Part shown: positions 38,133 through 47,858 of the stretch, in pieces | How the letters are laid out: each line of letters opens with the position of its first letter | Numbering within the stretch: position 1 is the stretch's first letter | Source: Neisseria zoodegmatis | Lineage (GTDB): Bacteria > Pseudomonadota > Gammaproteobacteria > Burkholderiales > Neisseriaceae | Length of the DNA: 64,000 bases | Assembly (NCBI RefSeq): GCF_900187305.1 | Contig: NZ_LT906434.1 | Location: 1,364,001 to 1,428,000 of the forward strand | Direction: 5' to 3' | The notes under the pieces: model-generated | Seen by the model: only the letters and a program-made list of their open reading frames with translations | What the model was told of the DNA's origin: nothing | The model's database searches: none | Made by a program: the position numbers and the translations under genes

Positions 38133-38181
38133 TTTTTCAGACGGCCCGAAACCTGTATAAAGGTTTCGGGCCGTCTGAAAA
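38133..38181 (+). terminator. Long hairpin built on a DUS pair, after the MOSC gene
   Basis: About 21 paired bases (38133-38154 and 38161-38181), core CAGACGGCCCGAAACCT and its inverse, 6-base loop. The DUS arms are extended by a further 8 bp of symmetry. Confidence 0.85.
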
Positions 38182-38216
38182 TGGGCTGTGCAATATTGAG
38201 CGGCTTGCTACGGACT

Positions 38217-38361
38217 GAGACCTTTGCAAAAAACCCATCTGCGGCGCATTTCTGCGTTGTGTGCTGCTCGCTCTCGTTTAGCCTTGTATATGATATGTCT
38301 GCACTCATTGTGCTGCTACGCCTTGAACTGCATCCACATCTGAGGATTTTGCAAAGGTTTC
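38217..38361. mobile_element. MITE-like element, copy 1
   Basis: 145 bp. Terminal inverted repeats start GAGACCTTTGCAAAA on the left and end TTTTGCAAAGGTTTC on the right (one terminal mismatch). Flanked by GGACT (38212-38216) and GGGCT (38362-38366), a near-perfect 5-bp duplication. Shares its internal sequence with copies at 45870 and 51313. The right duplication runs into the rtcR stop codon. No transposase. Confidence 0.85.
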
Positions 38362-38365
38362 GGGC

Positions 38366-39997
38366 TTAGTCTGTCGATGAAATATCGGCCCAAGTCAGCC
38401 CGAATCTTGCCAAATATTTGCGCAAGCGGTCGCTGTCGTTGGGGTTGGCTTTTTGAGTGCGTGAAACATGAAACAGCGCCCGCCCGGCTTCGGCCATGTT
38501 TTTGTGGCGGCGGCATTCGGCAATCACGTTTTCGAGCTGCATTTGGTCAAACAAATCCAAGCTGTCGGCGTCGATACCTTTGGCTTTCAGAATCAGGTGC
38601 CAATCGTTTTCAGACGGCCTGTGGAGGGCGGTATCGGCATCGTCTGCCCACAGCCATTTCAGACGGCCTGTTTCGGCTTCTACCGCTTCAGTCTGAATCC
38701 TTCCCTGCGGTGCGAGCGTGGCCAAGCGCATGATGCTGGCGGCGAGGTCGCGGAAGTTGCCGCGCCACAAGGCTTGCGGCGACAGGGCGAAATTAAGGTA
38801 GGCGGCATGGGCTTCTTTGTTGAAGCGGGTGGTGCGCCCCAATTCTTGTGAAACGACGGCAAGCTGGTGTTCGATGTTGGGTTCGATGTCTTCGCGCCGC
38901 TCGGCCAGTGCGGGCAGGGTGTATTGCCAGATGTTGATGCGGGCGAACAGGTCTTCTCGGAAACGCCCCAAGCGCACTTCGCGGCGTAAATCGCGGTTGG
39001 TACCGGCGATGAGTTGGAAATCGCTGTGGACTTCGCTGTCGCTGCCGATGGGATAAAAGTGTTTTTCTTCAATGGCTTTGAGCAGCATGGCTTGTTCGTC
39101 CAGCCCCAATTCGCCGATTTCGTCGAGAAACAGCACGCCTTTGTCGGCGGTTTTCAAATAGCCTTCGCGTTTGTCGGCGGCACCGGTAAACGCGCCTTTT
39201 TTATGGCCGAACAGGGCGGAGGCGGCGCCGTCGCCGCGTAAGGTGGCGCAGTTCACATCGACAAACTTGCCTGAAATGAGGTGCCGCGCTTTTTTCAGCT
39301 CGTAAATACGCCGTGCCAGCATGGACTTGCCCGCACCGGTGGGGCCGCTGAGCAGGATAGGCGAGGGGGAATGGAGGGCGACTTGCTCGATTTCGGCAAT
39401 CATGCGGTTGAACGCGGGGTTGCGGGTGGCAATGCCGCTTTTGAGGTAGCGCACGGCATCGTGGCGCACGGCGGCGAGGCGTTCGGCCAAAACATCGTAG
39501 CGCGCCAAATCCAAATCAATCAGTTCGTAGCTGCCGACTTCCCCGATAGGCATGTTGCGCCTTTGTTTTTTGGGCGGCGAAGTTTGCAGCAGCACGCTGG
39601 GGATGCGCCGGCTTTCAACCAGCAAAAACAGGCAGATTTGGGCGACGTGTGTGCCGGTGGTAATGTGGGTGAGATAGTTTTCTGCTTCGGTATCAAACGG
39701 ATAATGCTCGGCCCAATCGTGCAGCTTGGTATAGACTTCGCTGAAATCCCACGGGTTGCTTAATTCCATCGGCACGAGGCGCACGCTGGTGTGCGGTGCG
39801 CTGCTTTCGATGTCGGCTTTTACGGTGTCGGCCAACTCGCGGTAGTGTTCGGCGTAGAAAAGCTCTATGCGGTCGATGTGCAGGTCTTTTTGCTGGCTGA
39901 TGGCGACATTGGGGCGCCATTTCGACCAGCGTCCTTGCCCCAGCCCGCTGTCGAGTTGGGTGCCGAGAAAGCTGATAACGATGTTTTTCTTGTTCAT
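38366..39997 (-). CDS. rtcR: RtcR, sigma-54-dependent activator of RNA repair
   Basis: 543 aa. N-terminal CARF-type domain (about 1-180, NIVISFLGTQLDSGLGQGRW; THITTGTHVAQICLFLLVES) senses RNA ends in known RtcR. Central AAA+ domain: Walker A GPTGAGKS (about 213-220), the sigma-54 contact loop GAFTGA (about 265-270), Walker B VLFLDEIGE. C-terminal HTH in the last 60 residues. All parts look intact. In E. coli rtcR is divergent from rtcBA; here neither is adjacent. ATG 39997 is chosen over TTG 40006. Two reverse DUS lie in frame. Confidence 0.92.
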   Translation of the reverse strand: MNKKNIVISFLGTQLDSGLGQGRWSKWRPNVAISQQKDLHIDRIELFYAEHYRELADTVKADIESSAPHTSVRLVPMELSNPWDFSEVYTKLHDWAEHYPFDTEAENYLTHITTGTHVAQICLFLLVESRRIPSVLLQTSPPKKQRRNMPIGEVGSYELIDLDLARYDVLAERLAAVRHDAVRYLKSGIATRNPAFNRMIAEIEQVALHSPSPILLSGPTGAGKSMLARRIYELKKARHLISGKFVDVNCATLRGDGAASALFGHKKGAFTGAADKREGYLKTADKGVLFLDEIGELGLDEQAMLLKAIEEKHFYPIGSDSEVHSDFQLIAGTNRDLRREVRLGRFREDLFARINIWQYTLPALAERREDIEPNIEHQLAVVSQELGRTTRFNKEAHAAYLNFALSPQALWRGNFRDLAASIMRLATLAPQGRIQTEAVEAETGRLKWLWADDADTALHRPSENDWHLILKAKGIDADSLDLFDQMQLENVIAECRRHKNMAEAGRALFHVSRTQKANPNDSDRLRKYLARFGLTWADISSTD

Positions 39998-40023
39998 GTG
40001 TGTCAACAGGTTGTAGGTTGGCT

Positions 40024-40054
40024 TGAGGCCGTCTGAAATTTTCAGACGGCCTCA
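40024..40054. terminator. Paired-DUS stem-loop between the MFS gene and rtcR
   Basis: TGAGGCCGTCTGAAA/TTTCAGACGGCCTCA (40024-40038 and 40040-40054), one central base; lies just after the leftward MFS gene. Confidence 0.75.
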
Positions 40055-40066
40055 TTTGATGAAAGA

Positions 40067-41296
40067 TTAAGCATCACGGCCGATTTTATCTTCTTTAATC
40101 GGTAAGTTAAGCAGGGCTGCGGCGGCGGCAAGCACCATGTCGGCATACCACATCCAGCCGTAATCTCCGAAAGTCGTGATGGCTTTGCCGCCGAGATAAG
40201 CACCGAAAAACGCGCCGATTTGGTGCGACAGCAAGGTTAAGCCGAACAGCGTGGCGAGATAGCGTACGCCGAAACGTTTGCCGACAATCGCGGCGGTGGG
40301 CGGCACGGTAGCCAGCCAAGTCAGCCCCAGCCCGGCGGCAAAAAGGTAAAACACGGTATCGGTGCGCGGCAGCATTAAGTAAACGGCAATCAAAGCGGCG
40401 CGTGAGCCGTACATCCAAAATAAAATGTATTTGCTGCGGAAACGGCCGACCGCCCAGCCCGCCGCAAGGCTGCCTACGACGTTGGATAAGCCGATAATCG
40501 CCAACGACCACGAGGCCACAGCGGGCGGCAATCCGCACAAGGCTACTTCGGTGGGCAGATGGGTCACTAAAAAAGCAATGTGGAAACCGCAGGTAAAAAA
40601 GCCCAAGTGCAGCAAGATATAGCTGCGGTCTTTAAAGGCTTGCGCCAAAGCCTGTTTGAGTGTTTGGCTGCCGTTGTCTGTGCTTGCGGCTGGTTGCGGT
40701 TTGGGTGTGTTGTCGCCGCGGGTAAGCAGGCGGGAAAGAGGGATGATGATCACGCTGATGGCTGCCAATACATACATCGTGCCGCGCCAACCTGCGACGG
40801 GCAGAAAAATCAACCCTTGAATCAGCGGTGCAAATAAAAACTGCCCGAACGATCCGCCCGCATTCACGATGCCGGAAGCCGTGCCGCGCATTCGTGCAGG
40901 TACTTTGTTGGCAACTTGGCTCATCAAAATCGAAAACCCGCCCGCGCCCGAACCGAAAGCAATCATCACGCCCATCGTAAACGCCAATCCCCAAGCCCCG
41001 CTCAACCAAGGAACCATGATGCAGCCAGCCACGAGCAGCAAAGTTCCCCACCGCAGCACCGGCCACGCACCGAAGCGGTCGGCCAAGGCGCCGGTAAGCG
41101 GTTGGGAAACGCCCCACATCAGTTGGGTAACGGCGAGGGCAAAGCTGATGTCGGCAATACTGAGTGCGGTATCTTTAACCATAGGCTGTACAAACAGCCC
41201 CAGCGACATCCTGATGCCGGAAGTAATCATTAATACGGATGCCGCGCATAAGATAACCAGCCACGCCATCCGCAGATTGTCGGAACGATGGTGCAT
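40067..41296 (-). CDS. Major facilitator transporter (OFA/monocarboxylate-like)
   Basis: 409 aa with 12 predicted membrane helices, a DRFGAWPVLRWG loop between helices 2 and 3, and LMSQVANKVPARMRGTASGIVNAGGSFG (split), a pattern common in OFA-type and YbfB-like carriers of small organic acids. A charged central loop (TRGDNTPKPQPAAS) separates the halves. Substrate not readable. ATG 41296 preferred over the GTG three bases upstream. Confidence 0.8.
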   Translation of the reverse strand: MHHRSDNLRMAWLVILCAASVLMITSGIRMSLGLFVQPMVKDTALSIADISFALAVTQLMWGVSQPLTGALADRFGAWPVLRWGTLLLVAGCIMVPWLSGAWGLAFTMGVMIAFGSGAGGFSILMSQVANKVPARMRGTASGIVNAGGSFGQFLFAPLIQGLIFLPVAGWRGTMYVLAAISVIIIPLSRLLTRGDNTPKPQPAASTDNGSQTLKQALAQAFKDRSYILLHLGFFTCGFHIAFLVTHLPTEVALCGLPPAVASWSLAIIGLSNVVGSLAAGWAVGRFRSKYILFWMYGSRAALIAVYLMLPRTDTVFYLFAAGLGLTWLATVPPTAAIVGKRFGVRYLATLFGLTLLSHQIGAFFGAYLGGKAITTFGDYGWMWYADMVLAAAAALLNLPIKEDKIGRDA

Positions 41297-41777
41297 CACT
41301 TGAATTTTTCTTCTAATGGTTTTCTGTGTTTTTTAACGATAGCAGCGGTTTGTTTGAATGAAATATAGTCTGCAAACCGTAGGCATTTATATAGCAGGCC
41401 GTCTGAAAAAACAAGCGGATAAGCGGGAAGTGATGGGTGGCGCGCAGATGCTTTGCGGCATAAACAGACGGTGTAATCCAACGAAACCGGTTTGTTTGGA
41501 TTGATGCCGTGCATATCGGGCAGGGAAACGCCCGAAGTTATCCGCTTAAATGCTTCGGCAGGATTATGGAGGGAATGTTTTGATGCGCAGCATATTGTTT
41601 TAAATGAATTTGGTTTTTTAGCATGAATTCTTTTAATTCGCTGCTTAACCGCTCGTTTACACATTCTTTACAACTACACGGAATTACACTTATACTGGGT
41701 TGGCAGTTATGCGTCTTGAAAGAGGCGCGGATTGCTTGTGTAGAATGATTTTTGACAACGTTTCACAGGATAAAAAT
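41297..41777. other. Divergent gap between two transporter genes
   Basis: 481 bases, no convincing gene; one DUS at 41396-41407 and the promoter at 41667. A 122-codon frame on the minus strand (41296-41664) has a composition unlike a real protein and is rejected. Confidence 0.6.
41667..41696 (+). promoter_or_regulatory. Promoter of the SLC13 symporter gene
   Basis: TTTACA (41667-41672), 18-base spacer, TATACT (41691-41696); about 75 bases of leader to the ATG. Confidence 0.6.
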
Positions 41778-43184
41778 ATGGCTCCCGACAAACAACAGCG
41801 CCCGGAAAATATCGAGCTGCTCAGCGCGCAAGCGCCGATTACCGATTTCCGCGGCCTGATTACGACCATCATTGCTGCGGTAATCTGTTTCGGTATTTAT
41901 CATATTCTGCCTTATGAAGCCACCGCCAATAAAGGCATTGCCGTATTGCTGTTTGTGGCTATTTTATGGTTTACCGAAGCCGTGCACATTACCGTAACCG
42001 CATTGATGGTGCCGATACTGGCCGTGGTACTCGGTTTCCCCGAAATGGATATCAAAAAAGCCATGAGCAGCTTTGCCGACCCGATTATTTATATTTTCTT
42101 CGGCGGCTTTGCCTTGGCTGCGGCGCTTCATATGCAGCGTCTCGACCGTAAGATTGCCGTATGGTTGCTGTCTTTGTCCGGCGGGAACATGAAAGCCGCC
42201 GTGCTGATGCTGTTTGCCGTTACCGCATTTTTGTCTATGTGGATCAGCAACACCGCCACCGCCGCCATGATGCTGCCTTTGGCTATGGGCATGATGGATC
42301 ATTTGGATAAAGAGAAAGAACGCAAAACCTATGTGTTTGTATTGTTAGGTATTGCCTACTGCGCGAGCATCGGCGGCTTGGGTACGATTGTCGGCTCTCC
42401 GCCGAATGCGATTGCTGCCAAAGCCTTGGATTTGGATTTTGCCGGCTGGATGAAAATGGGCTTGCCCATGATGCTGCTGATTCTGCCGCTGATGCTGTTT
42501 GCGCTGTACATTATCCTGCGCCCGAACTTGAGCGAGCGCGTGGAAGTGAAAGCCGAGCATATTCCGTGGACGCTGCACCGCGTGATTGCGATGTTGATTT
42601 TCATCGCCGCCGCCGTGGCTTGGGTGTTCAGCTCCAAACTTAAAGCATCGTTCGGCATTGCCAATCCCGATACCGTTATCGCTCTGACCGCCGCCGTGGC
42701 CGTGGTGGTGTTTGGCGTGGCGCGTTGGAAAGAAGTTGCACGCAATACCGACTGGGGTGTGTTGATGCTGTTTGGAGGCGGTATTGCATTGAGCAATCTG
42801 CTGAAAGTTTCCGGCGCATCTCTCGCGCTCGGCCAACAGCTGGCGACGGCGTTTGTGGTGGCGCATCCTTTGGTGGTGATTTTTGCCGTGGCCGCATTCA
42901 TTATTTTCCTCACCGAATTTACCAGCAACACGGCTTCCGCCGCTTTGCTCGTGCCGATTTTCGCCAGCATTGCCACGCAGATGGGGCTGCCTAAAGAAGT
43001 GCTGGTGTTTGTGATCGGTATCGGCGCTTCGTGTGCGTTTATGCTGCCGGTGGCAACGCCGCCCAATGCCATCGTGTTCGGCACGGGGCTGATCAAGCAG
43101 AAGGAAATGATGCGCACGGGTGTGCTGCTGAATATTCTGTGTATCGTATTGGTGGCCGCATGGGCGTATGCGTTCTACGCTTGA
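41778..43184 (+). CDS. SLC13/DASS sodium:dicarboxylate (or anion) symporter
   Basis: 468 aa, about 11-12 membrane segments. The two SNT motifs that bind sodium and substrate are SNTATAAMMLPLA (about residues 158-170) and SNTASAALLVPI (about 378-389), the hallmark of the divalent-anion symporter family (citrate, malate, succinate and related). A malic enzyme gene follows downstream, which fits C4-dicarboxylate import. ATG 41778 has CAGGA upstream; earlier residues in frame are not family-like. Confidence 0.88.
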   Translation: MAPDKQQRPENIELLSAQAPITDFRGLITTIIAAVICFGIYHILPYEATANKGIAVLLFVAILWFTEAVHITVTALMVPILAVVLGFPEMDIKKAMSSFADPIIYIFFGGFALAAALHMQRLDRKIAVWLLSLSGGNMKAAVLMLFAVTAFLSMWISNTATAAMMLPLAMGMMDHLDKEKERKTYVFVLLGIAYCASIGGLGTIVGSPPNAIAAKALDLDFAGWMKMGLPMMLLILPLMLFALYIILRPNLSERVEVKAEHIPWTLHRVIAMLIFIAAAVAWVFSSKLKASFGIANPDTVIALTAAVAVVVFGVARWKEVARNTDWGVLMLFGGGIALSNLLKVSGASLALGQQLATAFVVAHPLVVIFAVAAFIIFLTEFTSNTASAALLVPIFASIATQMGLPKEVLVFVIGIGASCAFMLPVATPPNAIVFGTGLIKQKEMMRTGVLLNILCIVLVAAWAYAFYA

Positions 43185-43210
43185 TTGAGTATCAGCCGAT
43201 ATGAATAAAG

Positions 43211-43264
43211 GCCGTCTGAAAACAAACTTTGCGGGTTTCGCAAAAATGTTTTCAGACGGCTTTT
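43211..43264 (+). terminator. Paired-DUS terminator after the SLC13 gene
   Basis: GCCGTCTGAAAACA (43211-43224) pairs with 43247-43260; inner stem TTTGCG/CGCAAA (43228-43233, 43239-43244); TTTT follows. Confidence 0.8.
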
Positions 43265-43373
43265 GGTATATACGGCCAAGCTTTAACAGATAGTGCGTTA
43301 CTTCTCTTAAAAATGCAGCACATAACGGTATGCGCCGTTTATCACACATGATAACATTACGCTTTCTACACGC

Positions 43374-43385
43374 ATGCCGTCTGAA
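43374..43385 (+). repeat. DNA uptake sequence, AT-DUS form
   Basis: ATGCCGTCTGAA; an inverted AG-type copy follows at about 43404, giving a loose stem before maeB. Confidence 0.88.
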
Positions 43386-43439
43386 AAGCATGAATAGGTT
43401 TTTTCAGACGGCCTCAAGCCGATAAGTCAGGATACATTT

Positions 43440-45719
43440 ATGGATGAATTAATCAAAGAAGCCGCCCTCCATTTTCACGAATATCCCAATCCGGGCAAAA
43501 TCCAAGTTGCCCCCACCAAGCCTTTGGCGACGCAATACGACCTTTCGCTGGCTTATTCGCCGGGTGTGGCCGCTCCGTGTATGGAGATTTATAACGATCC
43601 GCTGGCTTCTTACAAATATACCGCCCGCGGCAATCTGGTTGCCGTGATTTCCAACGGTACCGCCGTATTGGGCTTGGGTAACATCGGTGCTTTGGCCGGC
43701 AAACCCGTGATGGAAGGTAAGGGCGTTTTGTTTAAAAAATTCGCCGGTATCGACGTATTCGACATCGAAGTCAACGAAACCGACCCTGACAAACTGGTTG
43801 AAATCATCGCCTCTTTAGAGCCGACCTTCGGCGGTATCAACCTTGAAGACATCAAAGCGCCCGAGTGCTTCTATATCGAGCAAAAATTGCGCGAGCGCTG
43901 CAATATTCCCGTATTCCACGACGACCAACACGGCACGGCCATTATTACCGCCGCTGCCGTTTTGAATGCCTTGCGCGTTACCGGCAAAGCGATTGAAAAC
44001 GTATCGCTGGTGTGTTCCGGTGCGGGCGCGGCCGCCATTGCCTGCTTGGATTTGCTGGTAGCCTTGGGCATGAAGCGCGAAAACATCACCGTATGCGATT
44101 CCAAAGGCGTGATTTACACCACCCGCGAAGACCGCGAACGCATGGACGAGAGCAAAGTGCGCTACGCCGTTCAAGACAACGGCCAGCGCGTATTGGCCGA
44201 CGCGGTGAACGGCAAAGATATTTTCTTGGGCTTGTCCGGCCCCAATGTGTTGAGCACGGATATGCTCAAAACCATGAACGCCAGCCCCATCGTGTTTGCA
44301 CTGGCCAACCCTACGCCCGAAATTTGGCCGCCTGAAGCCAAAGAAGCGCGCCCCGACGTGATTATCGGCACGGGTCGTTCGGATTTCCCCAACCAAGTCA
44401 ACAACGTATTGTGCTTCCCGTTTATCTTCCGCGGCGCATTAGACGTAGGCGCAACCACCATCAACGAAGAAATGAAACTCGCCTGCGTGCGCGCCATTGC
44501 CGATTTGGCGATGGCAGAATCCAGCGCAGAGGTGGCCGGTGCCTATGAAGATGCCGATTTGACCTTTGGCCCGGAATATCTGATTCCCAAGCCGTTCGAC
44601 CCGCGCCTGATCGCCAAAATCGCTCCGGCCGTCGCCCAAGCGGCTATGGATTCCGGTGTGGCTGCCCGTCCTATTCACGATATGGACGCTTATGTAGAAA
44701 AACTGAACCAGTTTGTTTACAAAACCAGCCTGTTTATGCGCCCGATTTTCAACCAAGCGCGCAAACAAATTAAGCGTATCGTGTTAACGGAAGGCGAAGA
44801 CGAGCGCGTATTGCATGCCGCGCAGCAAGTGGTGTCGCAAAAACTGGCGTTCCCGATTTTGGTGGGAGACAAAAAAACCATCGAAGAGCGCTTGCAGTCG
44901 CAAGGTTTGACCATTCAGCCCGGCAAAGACTTCGAACTGATCGACATCAACTGCAATCCCCATTTCGAAGAAAGCTGGAAAGAGTATTACCAACTGCGCA
45001 AACGCAAGGGCGTAACCGAAGAAATGGCACGTCGCCGCCTGCGCGCCAACAGCACATTGATCGGCGCCTTGATGGTACGTCTCGGCCATGCGGACGGTAT
45101 GCTGTGCGGCACGATGGGCCGTTTTTACGACCACTTCAACATCTTTGAGGAAGTCATCGGCTACAACAACCCGGAAAACCACGCTTTTGCCATGAACGCG
45201 CTGATTTCCAACAAAGGCAACTTCTTCATCGCCGATACCTACATTAATGAAGACCCGGATGCCGACCAATTGGCCAAAGGTACGTTGATGTGCGCCAAAG
45301 AAATGAAACGCTTCGGTATCAAACCGAAAGTGGCGTTGGTGTCCAACTCCAATTACGGTTCGCGTAGCGATAAAGATGCCATCAAAATGCAACAAGCGCT
45401 GGAGATGATCCGTGAAATCGACCCGGATTTGGAAATCGACGGCGAAATGCAGGCCGACGTGGCGATGGATGAAGAGATGCGCAAAAGCATTTATCCCGAA
45501 ACCACGCTCACCGGCTCTGCCAACCTGCTGGTGATGCCGAACGTGGAAGCCGCCAACATCAGCTACAACCTGTTGCGCGTGAATGCGACCAACGGCATTA
45601 CCGTCGGCCCGATTCTGATGGGTATGAACAAACCGGTACACATCGTTACCCCGATTTCTACCGTGCGCCGTATCGTGAATATGATCGCGCTGACGGCGGT
45701 AGATGCGCAGCGTCAATAA
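43440..45719 (+). CDS. maeB: NADP-dependent malic enzyme, hybrid with phosphotransacetylase-like domain
   Basis: 759 aa. Decarboxylates malate to pyruvate, yielding NADPH. N-terminal malic domain (about 1-160; [28 protein letters not shown]), NAD-binding domain (about 160-410; [16 protein letters not shown]), then a phosphotransacetylase-like regulatory domain (about 430-759; [26 protein letters not shown]). This three-part layout is standard for MaeB, where acetyl-CoA inhibits through the last domain. Neighbour of a dicarboxylate symporter. Confidence 0.95.
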   Translation: MDELIKEAALHFHEYPNPGKIQVAPTKPLATQYDLSLAYSPGVAAPCMEIYNDPLASYKYTARGNLVAVISNGTAVLGLGNIGALAGKPVMEGKGVLFKKFAGIDVFDIEVNETDPDKLVEIIASLEPTFGGINLEDIKAPECFYIEQKLRERCNIPVFHDDQHGTAIITAAAVLNALRVTGKAIENVSLVCSGAGAAAIACLDLLVALGMKRENITVCDSKGVIYTTREDRERMDESKVRYAVQDNGQRVLADAVNGKDIFLGLSGPNVLSTDMLKTMNASPIVFALANPTPEIWPPEAKEARPDVIIGTGRSDFPNQVNNVLCFPFIFRGALDVGATTINEEMKLACVRAIADLAMAESSAEVAGAYEDADLTFGPEYLIPKPFDPRLIAKIAPAVAQAAMDSGVAARPIHDMDAYVEKLNQFVYKTSLFMRPIFNQARKQIKRIVLTEGEDERVLHAAQQVVSQKLAFPILVGDKKTIEERLQSQGLTIQPGKDFELIDINCNPHFEESWKEYYQLRKRKGVTEEMARRRLRANSTLIGALMVRLGHADGMLCGTMGRFYDHFNIFEEVIGYNNPENHAFAMNALISNKGNFFIADTYINEDPDADQLAKGTLMCAKEMKRFGIKPKVALVSNSNYGSRSDKDAIKMQQALEMIREIDPDLEIDGEMQADVAMDEEMRKSIYPETTLTGSANLLVMPNVEAANISYNLLRVNATNGITVGPILMGMNKPVHIVTPISTVRRIVNMIALTAVDAQRQ

Positions 45720-45820
45720 GGTTGGGTTTACCGTGTTTGCGTAACTTTTTTGCTGTGGCACACCATGTTGAAAGGTGTGCCGAACGGTAAAAGTAGCGAT
45801 GAGTAAATATTGAAGCTGTA

Positions 45821-45858
45821 AAAAAACCGGCATGGTTGATACCATGCCGGTTTTTTTA
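45821..45858 (+). terminator. Intrinsic terminator after maeB
   Basis: AAAAAACCGGCATGGT/ACCATGCCGGTTTTTT (45821-45836 and 45841-45856), 4-base loop. Confidence 0.92.
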
Positions 45859-45869
45859 TGCTGAAGCCT

Positions 45870-46012
45870 GAGACCTTTGCAAAACCCTCATCTGCGGCGC
45901 ATTTCTGCGTTGTGTGCTGCTCGCTCGTTTGCCTATCTATATGATATGTCTGCACTTGCTGCGCTGCTACGCCTTGAACTGCATTCACATCTGAGGGTTT
46001 TGCAAAGGTCTC
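45870..46012. mobile_element. MITE-like element, copy 2 (best preserved)
   Basis: 143 bp with perfect 21-base terminal inverted repeats (GAGACCTTTGCAAAACCCTC plus A). Exact 5-bp direct repeat AGCCT on both sides (45865-45869 and 46013-46017), the mark of a transposition event. Internally about identical to copies 1 and 3. No transposase; the ends resemble the IS5-group IS1106 ends of Neisseria as I recall them. Confidence 0.9.
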
Positions 46013-46152
46013 AGCCTTTGTACCATTCAGATAAAAGCCCAAACGGGGCTTAAAAAAATCTTGAGGCCGTCTGAAAACCCGCTACGCGGGCTTCGTCAAA
46101 ACGAGTAACGCGAGTTTTTCCAAAGCGGGTTTTCCTCACACTTTTTTGAATT

Positions 46153-46196
46153 GCCAACCACTTTCGTGGAGGCGGATTGTATATCCGCCAGTTGGC
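46153..46196. repeat. Palindromic sequence able to form a three-way junction
   Basis: Outer stem GCCAAC/GTTGGC (46153-46158, 46191-46196) encloses a small hairpin CAC-TTTC-GTG (46159-46168) and a larger hairpin GGCGGAT-TGTAT-ATCCGCC (46171-46189). Unlike the simple terminators around it. Confidence 0.7.
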
Positions 46197-46334
46197 GTTT
46201 TTAGTAATAATTTGATTTTCCGGCTATATGTTAATCAACAATGGATACGAAATAAGGTTTCTATGCAGTCAACCGCAGCGGAGGGTGGGCAATCCGCCGC
46301 TTCGGTTTGATTAAAACAGTAGCATCTAGAACCT

Positions 46335-47123
46335 TTACCGATTATCCAGCCAAATAATGCTCGCCATGCGGCCGGTTTGCTTTTCGCGGCGGTACGAGAA
46401 AAAAGTATCGCGCTCAAGCACGGTGCAGTGGGTGCCGCCGTAAATCATGCTCACACCTTCCCGCTGTAAGGTTAATCGGGCGAGTGCATAAATGTCGGCC
46501 AGATATTTGCCTGAACCTATCGGCTCGAAAGCCTGCTCGGTCTGATGGGATTGGGCGCAGAAAGCGTCGTAAACGTCTTGGCCTACTTCAAACGCATCGG
46601 GGCCGATGGCGGGGCCGAGATAGGCCATGATTTCAATCGGAGGCACGTTCATGGCGGCTATGGTGTTTTGCAGGATGCCTCCGGCCAAACCGCGCCAGCC
46701 TGCGTGTGCGGCGGCGACTACCGTGCCCGCTTTGTCGCAGAACAGCACGGGCAGGCAGTCGGCAGTCATGGCGGCGCAGGCTGCGGTGGCGGTGTTGTCG
46801 ACGGCGGCATCGGCATCGGGAGATTGGCCGATATGTTCCGCTGTCCGCACAACGGTGGTGCTGTGAATCTGGTTGAGATATACCACGGGCGCGCTGATGT
46901 GCGCTTGGACGGTTTGCCGGTTGTGCTCCACATGCTCGGGGCGGTCGCCGACATGGCTGCCGAGGTTAAGGCTGCGGTAAACGCCTTCGCTGATGCCGCC
47001 GTTGCGGGTGGTAATCAGCGTTTTGACATGGGCGGGAGCCGGCCAGTCGGCATGGAAGAAAGGCGCGTTTTGATCGGGATGCAAACCGATGGCGGCGTTT
47101 AAATCAAAGGGATTGTTCATCAT
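46335..47123 (-). CDS. pgeF: Peptidoglycan editing factor PgeF (laccase-domain, YfiH)
   Basis: 262 aa. The metal-site residues are visible: His in LNQIHSTTV (about residue 85), Cys in MTADCLPVLFC (about 125) and His in AAHAGWRGLAGG (about 139). PgeF hydrolyses a wrong L-Ser-containing UDP-MurNAc intermediate in E. coli; older notes call it polyphenol oxidase. The YecA-type gene lies just upstream on the same strand, 27 bases apart, suggesting co-transcription. Confidence 0.92.
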   Translation of the reverse strand: MMNNPFDLNAAIGLHPDQNAPFFHADWPAPAHVKTLITTRNGGISEGVYRSLNLGSHVGDRPEHVEHNRQTVQAHISAPVVYLNQIHSTTVVRTAEHIGQSPDADAAVDNTATAACAAMTADCLPVLFCDKAGTVVAAAHAGWRGLAGGILQNTIAAMNVPPIEIMAYLGPAIGPDAFEVGQDVYDAFCAQSHQTEQAFEPIGSGKYLADIYALARLTLQREGVSMIYGGTHCTVLERDTFFSYRREKQTGRMASIIWLDNR

Positions 47124-47150
47124 GTTGACCTTTTAGACGGCCTCTGTGGT

Positions 47151-47804
<654 letters not shown>

Positions 47805-47858
47805 GGTGGTTCCTTGTGGGTGCGGCTTGAGGCCGTCTGAAAAATAGGGTGGTTGCGC

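Larger units (their letters stand above)
45720..46334. other. Gene-free region packed with repeats
   Basis: 615 bases between convergent maeB and pgeF. In order: maeB terminator (45821), element copy 2 (45870), a hairpin AAGCCC/GGGCTT (about 46036-46050), a DUS (46064), an inverted repeat AAAACCCGCT/AGCGGGTTTT (46074-46083, 46124-46133), a cloverleaf-like palindrome (46153-46196), and a loose repeat AACCGCAGCGG/CCGCCGCTTCGGTT (46271-46307). No coding frame accepted. Confidence 0.7.

Noticed and set aside
38366..39997. CARF domain taken as a sign of a CRISPR system
   Set aside because: The rest of the protein is a sigma-54 activator (GAFTGA, AAA+, HTH), which is RtcR; no cas genes or CRISPR repeats are in the window.
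41296..41664. 122-codon minus-strand frame
   Set aside because: No ribosome site, composition unlike a protein, and it reads through a DUS.
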